This document shows, one piece after another, positions 33,710 to 41,956 of a DNA stretch of 64,000 nucleotides. The stretch spans positions 613,501-677,500 of the forward strand of contig NZ_CP059452.1 of NCBI RefSeq assembly GCF_022023855.1, written 5' to 3'. A program made the translations under genes and the position numbers. The stretch comes from Azospirillum brasilense. GTDB taxonomy: Bacteria > Pseudomonadota > Alphaproteobacteria > Azospirillales > Azospirillaceae. The stretch's first letter is position 1. Each line of letters opens with the position of its first letter. The notes below the pieces were generated by a model, which was not told where the DNA came from, did not search any database, and saw only the letters and a list, made by a program, of their open reading frames with translations.

Positions 33710-34071
33710 CGCGGGAGGCGTCACACCCCAACCCTTCCCACGCCAAACCTTCCCACGCCAACCATGGCTTCCCCGACGCCATTCTTTAAAATTTGACATC
33801 GATATTTTCAAATGTGTCGTAGTTCTACAAATAGACCGGACTTTCCATTCCGCTTCATGACAATATTTACTTCTGTTGGTAAATTTTCACTTCCCATACT
33901 TCAGGGATGATAAGGCTGGCGGTGGTCCGGCCACGGTCGAGGTGCTTCCCCCAGGTCCGCTCGCCGTCCTGTCTGTGGTGAAAGAGCGTTTCGGGGTGGA
34001 TCGCAGCAATTTTCCGCTGGTGTGCCGCTCTGAAATCGCCTAAAAGCGGCTTCCCGCTGCAAGGCGGCGAC
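33710..34071. other. Non-coding stretch before tRNA-Trp
   Basis: No gene is supported. Positions 33780-33900 are AT-rich and include ATGACA followed 17 bases later by TAAATT (about 33857-33885), a possible sigma-70-type promoter that could serve the tRNA gene, though it lies nearly 190 bases upstream. A minus-strand frame through this area and the tRNA is an artefact of antisense tRNA sequence. Confidence 0.35.
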
Positions 34072-34147
34072 AGGAGTGTAGCTCAATTGGTAGAGCACCG
34101 GTCTCCAAAACCGGGGGTTGGGGGTTCGAGCCCCTCCACTCCTGCCA
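34072..34147 (+). tRNA. tRNA-Trp (anticodon CCA)
   Basis: The acceptor stem AGGAGTG (34072-34078) pairs with CACTCCT (34137-34143), followed by discriminator G and an encoded CCA (34145-34147). The D arm GCTCAATTGGTAGAGC, a five-base-pair anticodon stem CCGGT/ACCGG with loop CTCCAAA (anticodon CCA at 34105-34107) and the T arm GGGGGTTCGAGCCCC are all intact. In many proteobacteria this gene sits before secE-nusG on the main chromosome; here neither follows. Confidence 0.95.
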
Positions 34148-34373
34148 TCCGGCAAGTGATTCGGATGGCCCCGCACACCGCGGTATCACCCCTCTGAATT
34201 ATAGAAATCTGGAAACATTGTCAGGGCGGCGATCGAGCATTCGATCCCTTTGGTTAATAAACTTTTATCCTTAAAGCCCTGAACGGCTTGGCGCCGCGTG
34301 GCGTTACTGCCCCTATCCCGATCCTTCGCTGCGAACCCATAGAATCGACGCATCCGCCTGCGTGTGCATAGCC

Positions 34374-34394
34374 ATGTCTTGATTATCAAGACAT
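34374..34394. promoter_or_regulatory. 21-bp perfect palindrome, possible operator
   Basis: The arms ATGTCTTGAT and ATCAAGACAT flank a single central base. A symmetric, AT-rich site of this size upstream of a regulatory gene fits a dimeric transcription factor. It is about 140 bases before the sigma-like gene's ATG. Confidence 0.4.
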
Positions 34395-34501
34395 AGTGCG
34401 GTTGTGGTCGGATAGGCTTTTTTTTAGATAAGCTCGTCCGAAATACATAGGTATTTCGAAAAAAAGTATATCCAGTTCGTTCACACGTAGAACTTGGCGA
34501 G

Positions 34502-34530
34502 CGTCCCTTGAGCAAAACGCGCAAGGGACG
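34502..34530 (+). promoter_or_regulatory. Hairpin that sequesters the ribosome-binding site of the sigma-like gene
   Basis: CGTCCCTTG (34502-34510) and CAAGGGACG (34522-34530) are perfect complements around an 11-base loop. The right arm contains the AAGGGA Shine-Dalgarno, about six bases before the ATG at 34535. In mRNA the ribosome site would therefore be paired unless the stem is opened. Confidence 0.6.
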
Positions 34531-34534
34531 TCAT

Positions 34535-35362
34535 ATGCAACAAAGAGCGCAACCTTTGGGGGATACCCCCACCGGAACAGCGTTGGATCGGCGGCGGGAA
34601 CCGAAACGCCCCTGGCCCTCCCTGTCCATGGCCGGATCGCCGCGGCTTCTCTCCCACACCGGGGAGGATCTCCACGAATTGGACGATTCCGGCCTTTTGG
34701 AACGCATCGCGACCGGGGACCAGACCGCCTTCTGGGTCTTCTGGTGCCGCCATTACACCGACCTGTTCTGGACATATCAAAGGTTGTGCAAAGGAAACCG
34801 ACAGGAAATCCACGACTGCCTGAGCGGGCTGTGCCTCAGCCTGTCGGATGTCCTGCCCCTCTACGCGCGCTCCATCCTCAACACGCGCACTTGGTTGCGG
34901 CGCACCGCCATCAACCATTTCATCGACCGGCACCGCGCCCACCAGCGCCATCCCGTCCTGGTCGGCTCCCTCGTCGAGATCGCCTCCATCGCCGACGGGT
35001 CCAGCGGGCGGGACGCCATGGACCCGGAACGCACCAACGCCGACCGTGCCCTGCTCGTCAAGGTCCTGGAGTCGCTCGACGGCATCCGGGACGAGCGGAT
35101 GCGCCAAGCCGCCCGCATGCGCTTCATTGAGGAACAGCCCTACGCGGACATCGCGGCGGAGCTGTCCATCTCCGAAGAGCTGGCGCGCAAGTGGATCCAG
35201 CAGATCCGCAGCTATCTGCGCAGCGCCGTTCCCGATCACCGCGACCTGCTGGCGAAACCGCCGCCCGACACCCCGCAGGCGCGGCGCGCCACCAAGCACG
35301 GGGTGCTGACCAGAACACGCCCGCCCAAGGCCCCTCCCAAGGTGATGAAACCGGCGCTTTGA
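34535..35362 (+). CDS. Sigma-70 family (ECF-like) RNA polymerase sigma factor
   Basis: The 275-residue protein has a disordered basic N-terminus, then a region-2-like helical block (DSGLLERIATGDQTAFWVFWCRHY... LNTRTWLRRTAINHFIDRHRAHQRH) at about 50-145. After a linker, a region-4-like helix-turn-helix follows at about 170-230 (LESLDGIRDERMRQAARMRFIEEQPYADIAAELSISEELARKWIQQI). This two-block layout is that of short sigma factors, although region 2 is divergent and the tail of about 45 Pro/Lys-rich residues is unusual. The ATG at 34535 has AAGGGA six bases upstream, inside a hairpin; a TTG at 34508 would lie inside that hairpin. It heads the rightward gene set, 74 bases before the patatin gene. 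No anti-sigma gene is adjacent. Confidence 0.7.
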   Translation: MQQRAQPLGDTPTGTALDRRREPKRPWPSLSMAGSPRLLSHTGEDLHELDDSGLLERIATGDQTAFWVFWCRHYTDLFWTYQRLCKGNRQEIHDCLSGLCLSLSDVLPLYARSILNTRTWLRRTAINHFIDRHRAHQRHPVLVGSLVEIASIADGSSGRDAMDPERTNADRALLVKVLESLDGIRDERMRQAARMRFIEEQPYADIAAELSISEELARKWIQQIRSYLRSAVPDHRDLLAKPPPDTPQARRATKHGVLTRTRPPKAPPKVMKPAL

Positions 35363-35436
35363 CCAGCGCCGCACACCCGAGCACGACCCGTCCCATTCCG
35401 CCGTCCTCATCAGGACGCCAACGACCGGAGCCATTC

Positions 35437-36501
35437 ATGCCCGACCAGACCATGCCCGCCCCCGCCGTCCAACCCGCCAACCGGAAGGGCGCCAAGCCGA
35501 TCAACCTCGCGCTCCAGGGGGGTGGCGCCCACGGTTCCTTCACCTGGGGGGTGATCGACCGCATCCTGGAGGACGGGCGCCTGACCATCGACGGCATCGT
35601 CGGGACCAGCGCCGGCGCCATGAACTGCGCCGTCACCGCCTATGGCCTGACCATCGGCGGTCCTGAGGGCGCGCGGAGCAAGCTGCGCGAATTCTGGCGC
35701 CGCATCTCCGACGAGGCAAAGAAGGGGCCGCTCCAGCCGACCCCGTTCGACAAGATGTTCAGCAAGGGGAACATGGACTTCTCCCCGCTCTGGCAGATGT
35801 TCGACGCGCTGTCGCGCATGATGTCGCCGTACGAGTTGAACCCGATGAACATGAACCCGCTGCGCGACGTGCTGTCGGACGTGGTGGATTTCAAACGGCT
35901 GCGCAAGGCGCCGGCCTGCAAGACCTTCATCGCGGCGACCGACGTCTGCGCCGGCCGGCTGAAGGTGTTCGGTCCGAAGGACATCTCGGTGGACGCGGTC
36001 CTCGCCTCGGCCTGCCTGCCCTTTCTGTTCCAGGCGGTGCAGGTCGGCAACGCCTTCTACTGGGACGGCGGCTATTCCGGCAACCCGCCGCTGTTCCCGC
36101 TGATCGACCAGTGCGACAGCCGCGACATCCTGATCGTCCAGATCAACCCGGTCCGCGTGCCGGTGCCGCCGCGCACCGCCCGCGAGATCATGGACCGCGT
36201 CAACACGCTCAGCTTCAACTCCAGCATGATGCGCGAGCTGCGTGTCGTCGACTTCGTCTCCAAGCTGATCGACTCCGGCGAACTCAGCCCGGAGAAGCAC
36301 AAGAAGATGCACATCCACACCGTCGACGCCGAAGAGGTCGTGGAGAAGCTGGGCGTCACCAGCAAGCTGAACGCCGACTGGGACTTTCTGATGTACATGT
36401 TCGAAACGGGCCGCCATAAGGCCGATGAGTTCCTGGATCAGCACTTCGACAAGATCGGCAGGGAATCCTCGACCGACATCAGCGCGAAGTTCCTTGCATG
36501 A
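35437..36501 (+). CDS. Patatin-like phospholipase
   Basis: The 354-residue protein shows the patatin fold's key elements. These are the oxyanion-hole loop LALQGGGAHG (residues 25-34), the nucleophile elbow GTSAG with Ser58, and the catalytic Asp in DGG at residue 210, giving a Ser-Asp dyad. It is close to the RssA/YchK-type bacterial group. The expected reaction is hydrolysis of acyl esters from phospholipids or related lipids. There is no signal peptide, so it acts on the cytoplasmic face or cytosolic substrates. GGAG seven bases before the ATG fixes the start. Its TGA overlaps the ATG of the racemase-like gene (ATGA), which ties the two together translationally. Confidence 0.88.
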   Translation: MPDQTMPAPAVQPANRKGAKPINLALQGGGAHGSFTWGVIDRILEDGRLTIDGIVGTSAGAMNCAVTAYGLTIGGPEGARSKLREFWRRISDEAKKGPLQPTPFDKMFSKGNMDFSPLWQMFDALSRMMSPYELNPMNMNPLRDVLSDVVDFKRLRKAPACKTFIAATDVCAGRLKVFGPKDISVDAVLASACLPFLFQAVQVGNAFYWDGGYSGNPPLFPLIDQCDSRDILIVQINPVRVPVPPRTAREIMDRVNTLSFNSSMMRELRVVDFVSKLIDSGELSPEKHKKMHIHTVDAEEVVEKLGVTSKLNADWDFLMYMFETGRHKADEFLDQHFDKIGRESSTDISAKFLA

Positions 36502-37679
36502 CGGGAACGCGGACGGGCCGGCGGGGCAGCACCACCGCCTGGGCGGACATCGATCTGCACGGCCTCGGCCGGAATCTGGAACGGTTGCGCCGCGGCCTTC
36601 CTCCCGGCCAAGCCGTCTTCGGCGTGGTGAAGGCGGACGCCTACGGCCACGGCGCCGGACCGGTCGGGCGAGCGCTCCAGCGGTTCGGGATCGACGGGCT
36701 GGTGGTGGCCGACATGGGCGAGGGCATCACCCTGCGGCGGGCCGGGGTCACGGCCCCTATCCTCGTCATCGACCCGCCGCTGCAAAGCCAGCTTCGGTTG
36801 CCCGCCCTGCACCGGCTGGGCGCCACCGTTACCAGCGCGGCGGAGGCGCGGGCGCTCGCCACCGCCGCCAACCGCGCCGGCCGGACGGTCGACGTGCATG
36901 TCCGGGTGAACATCGGCTTCGCCGGCTTCGGCGCGCCACGGACGGACCTGCCCGATGTGCTGACTGCGGTCGCCGCAGCGCCGGCTCTGCGGCTGGAGGG
37001 ACTCTACACCCACCTGTCCGGCGCCTACGGCCCCTATGAGGATGGCGGCGTGGCGGAGTTGGAGCGGTTCGGCGAGGCGATCGACACGGCACGGTCCACC
37101 GGCCTGCTTCCGCCGCTGATCCACGCGCTCAGCAGCCCGGCTCTCGACCGACCCCTCCTAACCGACGCCGCGGCGCGCATCGGCTGTACCGCGGTGCGTT
37201 GCGGCGCCGCTCTGTTCGGCATCCGCATGGTGGGTGGAGAGGGATCGGCTTCCCTCGCTCCGGTGATGAGCGTGAAGGCCCGCGTCACCCGTGTGACGGC
37301 GCTGGAGCCGGGAGACGTCGCCGATTACGCCGCCGCCAGCGCGGCGCCCCGGCGCACGCGGGTGGCGGTCGTGCCCTTCGGCTTCTCCGACGGTCACCAC
37401 CTGCACCGGCTGGCCGGCGGGGTCCTGTTGATCCGCGGATGCCCGGCGCCGGTCCTGGGCCGCCCCTTCATGAGCAGCCTGCTGGCCGACCTTACGGACG
37501 TCCCCGGCGTCCAGCCGGGCGACGAGGCGGTCCTGATCGGGCGGCAGGGCGATCACCGGATCACCGTGGAGGACATCGCGGCACGGTCCGGGCTGCGCCC
37601 CAGCGCAATCCCGCTTCTCGGGCCGCGGGTCGTCCGTCGCTACCGGTCGAGCGCCGCAAGGGAGGACCAAACGGAATGA
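36498..37679 (+). CDS. Alanine-racemase-family PLP enzyme, divergent
   Basis: The 393-residue protein has the fold-type III PLP barrel and C-terminal beta domain of alanine racemase. WADIDLHGLGRNLERL comes near the start, the PLP lysine sits in VVKADAYGHG (Lys45), then VHVRVNIGFAGFG and LYTHLSGAYG. A Tyr in VADYAAAS (about residue 277) can be aligned with the second catalytic base. The substrate-site motif usually GYxDGxxR reads GFSDGHHLHR, a departure that may mean another amino acid or an altered rate. It begins in an ATGA overlap with the patatin gene and ends in an ATGA overlap with the binding-protein gene. Whether it is the cell's main racemase is unlikely given this context, but that is inference. 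Confidence 0.8.
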   Translation: MTGTRTGRRGSTTAWADIDLHGLGRNLERLRRGLPPGQAVFGVVKADAYGHGAGPVGRALQRFGIDGLVVADMGEGITLRRAGVTAPILVIDPPLQSQLRLPALHRLGATVTSAAEARALATAANRAGRTVDVHVRVNIGFAGFGAPRTDLPDVLTAVAAAPALRLEGLYTHLSGAYGPYEDGGVAELERFGEAIDTARSTGLLPPLIHALSSPALDRPLLTDAAARIGCTAVRCGAALFGIRMVGGEGSASLAPVMSVKARVTRVTALEPGDVADYAAASAAPRRTRVAVVPFGFSDGHHLHRLAGGVLLIRGCPAPVLGRPFMSSLLADLTDVPGVQPGDEAVLIGRQGDHRITVEDIAARSGLRPSAIPLLGPRVVRRYRSSAAREDQTE

Positions 37680-38878
37680 GCCCCGCCGCCCCGCCGTTCG
37701 ACTATCGAGCCCTTGCGGACAAAACCGGAGCCGCGGCGATCACCCGCCGCGGCTGGATGGCCGGCGCCGCTGCCGCCAGCCTCGGCGCCCTCTGCCCGTC
37801 GCCGGCGGTCCCGGCCGCCCCCCGCCCGCTCCCGTCGGTCCGGGACGTGCCGCGGCGCTGGCGTGTCGGCTACGCGGAATCCATGCCCTACGGCAATTAC
37901 GCCGCGACGCTCGCCGCCATCCTCGGCGAGTTGGAGCGGATGGGCTGGACCGGCGGCCTGAGCGGCATGCCCTACCGTCCGGGGCAGACCGACACCGCCA
38001 CCCTGTGGTCCTGGCTGGCCGCCCGTGCCGGCAGCCCGGTTCTCGACTTCGTCGCCGATGCCCACACCACCAACCTGACGCCCGACGGTGCCGCCACGCT
38101 GGTGAGACGTCTGCAGGATCCGGGCGACATCGACCTGATGATCGTCATGGGAACGGTCGCCGGCGTCGCCCTGGCGACCGACGCCCACCGGGTGCCGGTC
38201 CTCACCTTCTCCTGCACCAACCCGGTCGCCGCCGGGATCGTCGCGTCGGAGGCCGACACCGGGCGCGACCATGTGTGGGCGCATCTCGACCCGCGGCGGT
38301 TCCAGCGCCAGCTGGCCATTTTCCACAGGACCTTCCGGTTCCAGCGTCTGGGCATCGCCTACGACGACAGCCCGACGGGGCGGGCCATCGCCTCGCTGCC
38401 CGACATCGAGGCGTCGGCCGAGCGGCTCGGCTTCGCGCTGGTGCGGCGGCACGTCCGCGCGCCGATCGACCACCTCGACCAATACCGCTACGAGGTCGAT
38501 CTGACCGCTGCCTGGGACGGGCTGTCGCGCGACGCGGATGCCGTCTACATCACCTACGGGCGCTGGCCGCTGGACCGTTTCACCTCGCTGGCCCGGCCCT
38601 TTCTGAAACAGCGCATCCCGACCTTCTCGCAGCTCGGCCCCGAGGAGGTGGAGCGCGGCGCGCTGATGAGCATCGCCCGCGCCGACATGGCGGGCATCGG
38701 CCATTTCGGCGCCGCCACCCTCGCCCGCGTCATGGCCGGCGAGCCGCTGCGCCACCTGCCGCAGGTCTATTTCGACACGCCCTCCATCGCCTGGAATGCG
38801 GCGACCGCGGCGGCCATCGGCTACCGCATCCCCTTTCCGGCGCTGCTGGCGGCGGATTCACTGCACGGAGTGCTCTAG
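37676..38878 (+). CDS. Tat-exported ABC-type substrate-binding protein (ABC_sub_bind family)
   Basis: The 400-residue protein opens with a twin-arginine signal: ITRRGWMAGAAAASLGALC, arginines near 24-25, with probable cleavage in the following PAVPAAP stretch. The mature part has the two-lobe pattern of the family related to TrpX/YtrC-neighbour binding proteins: RRWRVGYAESMPYGNYAATLAAILGELERMGW, IDLMIVMGTVAGVAL, VPVLTFSCTNPVAAGIV, FRFQRLGIAYDDSPTGR, and DADAVYITYGRWPL. No ABC permease or ATPase gene is near, so it is an orphan, more likely a sensor or chaperone partner of the neighbouring MFS fusion than a classical uptake component. The start overlaps the racemase stop (ATGA) and GGAGG lies upstream. 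Confidence 0.8.
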   Translation: MSPAAPPFDYRALADKTGAAAITRRGWMAGAAAASLGALCPSPAVPAAPRPLPSVRDVPRRWRVGYAESMPYGNYAATLAAILGELERMGWTGGLSGMPYRPGQTDTATLWSWLAARAGSPVLDFVADAHTTNLTPDGAATLVRRLQDPGDIDLMIVMGTVAGVALATDAHRVPVLTFSCTNPVAAGIVASEADTGRDHVWAHLDPRRFQRQLAIFHRTFRFQRLGIAYDDSPTGRAIASLPDIEASAERLGFALVRRHVRAPIDHLDQYRYEVDLTAAWDGLSRDADAVYITYGRWPLDRFTSLARPFLKQRIPTFSQLGPEEVERGALMSIARADMAGIGHFGAATLARVMAGEPLRHLPQVYFDTPSIAWNAATAAAIGYRIPFPALLAADSLHGVL

Positions 38879-38880
38879 CC

Positions 38881-41388
38881 ATGGCCTCACCCGGCGCCCC
38901 GTCCGGCCGCTCCGGCCCCCTCCGCGCCTTTCTGGTGTCCGTGGTTCTGGTGGGAGTGACTCTGGCCTTCAGCCTGAGCATCAATCTCGGCTCCTTCCGC
39001 CAGAACCACGCGGGCACGCTGATGGCCGCCTTTGCGGTGGTCGGCGGCAAGACCGTGGAGAACGTCCAGGACGCGCTGGGCTACGGCAAGCCGTTGGACG
39101 ACTTCTACGGGCTGGAGGCGATCCTCGACCAGCTCGCCGCCAATCTGCCCTGGGCGCGGGGGATAGGGGTGGCGGTGACGGACGGGCGCATCGTCGCCAC
39201 CGCCAGGGGACGGCCCGTAGAGCCGATGGCGGAGGCCACCCTGCGCGGCGCCCGCGCCGAGTTGGAGCGGCGGCCCCACTGGTTCCGGCACGACGCCGAC
39301 CGCGGGGCCTACTTCCTCTATCTGCCGATCCGCAATCCCGGCGAGGCCGAGCGGGACGGACGGACGGCGGACGCCCCCGCCGGTTTCCTGATCATCCAGT
39401 CCGACAGCGCCAGGGTCGACGACCGGGTGGAGGAATTCCGCGACAGCACCCTGCCGCAACTGCTGTGGACGGGGCTGGGGACGGTCGGCTTCCTCGGCCT
39501 GACGGGCCTTGCCATGGCCTTCGGTCTGCGCCGCGCGTCGGAGGGCCGCCGGGTCCGGCTGGAACGCCTGCGTCGGCTGCTGGCTCTCGGCGCGATGCTG
39601 GCCGCCCAGACCGCGGCGGCGGCGGAATGCTACACGCTGATTTCCACCGCCCATCTGGAGGCCGCCGAACAGGCGACCCAGATCGTCGCGCGGATGATCC
39701 GCAACGACGTCGAGTTGGTGGTCCGGCGCGGGCTGGACTATGGGGCGCTGGCCGGGGTGGACGGCTATTTCGAGCGCATCCGCGCCAGCATGCCCACCCT
39801 GCAATCCATCGAACTGGCCGTGCCCGGCGCAAGCCCGCCGGCGCACGATGGCCGTCACATGGTGACCGGCGTTCCCTTCCTGTCGGACATGCCGGACGTG
39901 ACGCTGCGCTGGCCGCTCGCCCAGGACCGCGGCGGCGAGTCGCGCGAGCTGGTGGCCGTGGTGGACGGCGACCGGGTTGCCGCCCAACTGACCGAGTTCG
40001 GGCTGGACATGGCGACCATCCTCGTCACCTCGCTGCTGTTCATGTTCGAGATGGATCGTGCGCTCGGCGGGCGGACGCGGATGGTCCATCGTTCGGGCGA
40101 CGGGCGCGCCGCGGCGGGTGAGACCGGCGATTTCGCCGGCTTCATCCGCTTTTCGGCCTTTCTGATGTATTTGGGCGCCTTTCTGCCGGTGTCCTTCGTC
40201 CCGCTGCTGATGACCAGCTTCGGTAGGGAGCCCTTTCCCTTTCTGTCACCGTCCCAGATCGCCGCGGCGCCGCTGACGGCGGAGATGCTGTGCGGGGTCG
40301 CCGCGGCGCTGGCCGCCGGACGGCTGACCGGGCGTCTCGGCTGGCGGGCGGTCTCACTGACCGGCTTCGCCGCTGCGGGGGCGGGAATGGCGCTGGCCGC
40401 CGTGGCGGTGATGACCGCCGACCCGATTCTGTTCATCCTGGCCCGCGGGCTGAGCGGGGCGGGCAGCATGGCCGGGCTCATCGCCGCGAACGCCCTGATC
40501 GGGCGGCTGCGCGGGGTTTCGGATGGTTCCGCTCTGCAACCCGGCCTGTTTGCCGGCATGTACGCCGGGGTGAATTGCGGGGCCGTTTCGGGCGCCCTGC
40601 TCTCCACCACCTACGGAGCGGTGACGGTGTTCGCCGCAGGCGCTCTGATCCCGTTGGCAGGGCTATTCTACACCGCTTTCGGCATTCCCCGCCTGCCCGG
40701 AACCGTCCCGCCGGACGCGCACTGCGCGCCCGCGGCCGTTCCCTCGCCCGGCAGCGCGACGGTCCACCCGCGGCGACGGCGTATCAAGGTGCCGCTGTTC
40801 CTGGCGCTGATCTCCCTGCCCACCGCGGTGGCGGCGATGTTCCTGCCCTTCTATCTGCCGCTGTTCATCGCGGATCTCGGCCTGTCGTCGGCGACGGTGG
40901 GCCGCGCCTACCTGCTGCACGGCCTGTGCGTCGTTCTGGCCGGGCCGCTGCTGACCCGGATGGCGGCGCGGCGCCTGCCGATTCCGGGGGTGACGCTGCT
41001 GTCGGCGGCGATGATCGCCGGGGCGCTGGCGCTGTTCGGTCTCCAGGCGTCGCTGTGGACGGCCTTCGCCACCGTGTTCGCGATCGGCTTGGCGGAGAGC
41101 TTCGGCCTGTCCGCCCAGATGCGCCATGTCGAGCTGCTGGCGGCGCGCGAGGCGCGGCGCCGCGATTCCGTGCTCGCCCTGCACGTCAACACCCGCAAGC
41201 TGGGACAGGCCGCCGGGCCGTTGCTGTTCGGCACGCTGGCCGCCGCCGTCCCGCTGGGCGCCGGCCCGGAGGGGGTGGGCGTGATCGGCGGGCTTCTGGC
41301 CGGCAGCCTGCTGCTCTTCGCCCTGCTGACGTGGCGGCGGACCGTCCCGCACCGCACGGCGCGCCAGCGGACGAAGGGCCGGCAATGA
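38881..41388 (+). CDS. MFS transporter fused to two N-terminal extracytoplasmic domains
   Basis: The 835-residue protein is a rare fusion. TM1 is at about 15-36, then an extracytoplasmic domain at 37-190. TM2 (193-216) and TM3 (232-255) follow, then a second extracytoplasmic domain at 256-372 and TM4 at 373-391. From about 420 a 12-helix major-facilitator module follows, with RLTGRLGWRAVSL after helix 2, LARGLSGAGSMAGLIAANALIGRLRG, a central Pro/His-rich loop with RRRRIK, and a second half from about 640. The two outer domains look like CHASE/Cache-type sensory modules (DGRIVATARGRPV; LVAVVDGDRV). The arrangement suggests ligand-gated or ligand-reporting transport, probably with the Tat-exported binding protein encoded two bases upstream. 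It ends in an ATGA overlap with the GNAT gene. Confidence 0.78.
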   Translation: MASPGAPSGRSGPLRAFLVSVVLVGVTLAFSLSINLGSFRQNHAGTLMAAFAVVGGKTVENVQDALGYGKPLDDFYGLEAILDQLAANLPWARGIGVAVTDGRIVATARGRPVEPMAEATLRGARAELERRPHWFRHDADRGAYFLYLPIRNPGEAERDGRTADAPAGFLIIQSDSARVDDRVEEFRDSTLPQLLWTGLGTVGFLGLTGLAMAFGLRRASEGRRVRLERLRRLLALGAMLAAQTAAAAECYTLISTAHLEAAEQATQIVARMIRNDVELVVRRGLDYGALAGVDGYFERIRASMPTLQSIELAVPGASPPAHDGRHMVTGVPFLSDMPDVTLRWPLAQDRGGESRELVAVVDGDRVAAQLTEFGLDMATILVTSLLFMFEMDRALGGRTRMVHRSGDGRAAAGETGDFAGFIRFSAFLMYLGAFLPVSFVPLLMTSFGREPFPFLSPSQIAAAPLTAEMLCGVAAALAAGRLTGRLGWRAVSLTGFAAAGAGMALAAVAVMTADPILFILARGLSGAGSMAGLIAANALIGRLRGVSDGSALQPGLFAGMYAGVNCGAVSGALLSTTYGAVTVFAAGALIPLAGLFYTAFGIPRLPGTVPPDAHCAPAAVPSPGSATVHPRRRRIKVPLFLALISLPTAVAAMFLPFYLPLFIADLGLSSATVGRAYLLHGLCVVLAGPLLTRMAARRLPIPGVTLLSAAMIAGALALFGLQASLWTAFATVFAIGLAESFGLSAQMRHVELLAAREARRRDSVLALHVNTRKLGQAAGPLLFGTLAAAVPLGAGPEGVGVIGGLLAGSLLLFALLTWRRTVPHRTARQRTKGRQ

Positions 41389-41912
41389 CCGGCCTGCGCT
41401 TCGCCCTGCTGGCGCCGGACGCGCTGGGCGCCGTCCTGGCGCTGCAGCGGGAGGCCTGCGGCCCGCTGATGCACCCGCTTGGCGAGGCTGAACTGTTAGA
41501 GATGCTGGCCGGGCCGCACAGGGGCCATGGAGCGGTGCTCGGCGCGCTGACCGACAGCGCGCTCGCCGCCTTCCTCGCCGTGCAGTTTCCCGGTCGGGCC
41601 GCCCACAATCTGGGCCGCGACTACGGCCTTCCCGACGGGGACCTCCACCGGGCGCTGCACTTCACCGGCATCCTCGTGCACCCGGACCGGCGCGGACAGG
41701 GTCTGCACCGGCGCCTGATCGAAACCGCCGCCCAAGGGGTGCTGCCGCCGGACCGGCACCGCTACTGGTTCGCCACCGTCCGGCCCGAGAACACTGCCAG
41801 CGTGCGCGGAATGCTGTCGGTCGGCATGCATGTCTTCGCGCGCAAGCCCAAGCACGACGGCCACGACCGCCTTCTCTTCGTCCGCGACCTGTCCGCCCCG
41901 GCCGGCGGCTGA
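41385..41912 (+). CDS. GNAT-family acetyltransferase
   Basis: The 175-residue protein shows the GNAT acetyl-CoA motif A: a strand FTGILVHPDRRGQGLHRRLIETA with the RRGQGL pyrophosphate loop at about residue 103. Upstream is the usual LGALTDSALAAFLAV strand pair, and motif B reads YWFATVRPENTASVRGMLSVGMHVF. It should transfer an acyl group from a CoA donor to an amine, perhaps a free amino acid or a protein N-terminus; the acceptor is unknown. Translation is coupled to the MFS fusion gene by ATGA. Next to a racemase-like enzyme, acylation of a D-amino acid is a reasonable but unproven idea. Confidence 0.8.
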   Translation: MTGLRFALLAPDALGAVLALQREACGPLMHPLGEAELLEMLAGPHRGHGAVLGALTDSALAAFLAVQFPGRAAHNLGRDYGLPDGDLHRALHFTGILVHPDRRGQGLHRRLIETAAQGVLPPDRHRYWFATVRPENTASVRGMLSVGMHVFARKPKHDGHDRLLFVRDLSAPAGG

Positions 41913-41956
41913 GGCTCCCCTTGTCACCGCTCCTTTGGCCCTCCGGAGACCGCCCG

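Larger units (their letters stand above)
34148..34534. other. AT-rich intergenic region with palindromes
   Basis: This 387-bp stretch between tRNA-Trp and the sigma-like gene has no supportable gene. It holds a 21-bp palindrome with 10-bp arms (34374-34394), an eight-T run (34418-34425), an 8-bp-stem hairpin CGAAATAC/GTATTTCG (34439-34458) and the ribosome-site hairpin at 34502-34530. Base composition is much lower in GC than the genes on either side. Confidence 0.5.

Noticed and set aside
33901-34176. A 91-codon minus-strand frame containing GGARTPNPRFWRPVLYQLSY
   Set aside because: This peptide is the well-known artefact of translating the complement of a tRNA gene, here tRNA-Trp.
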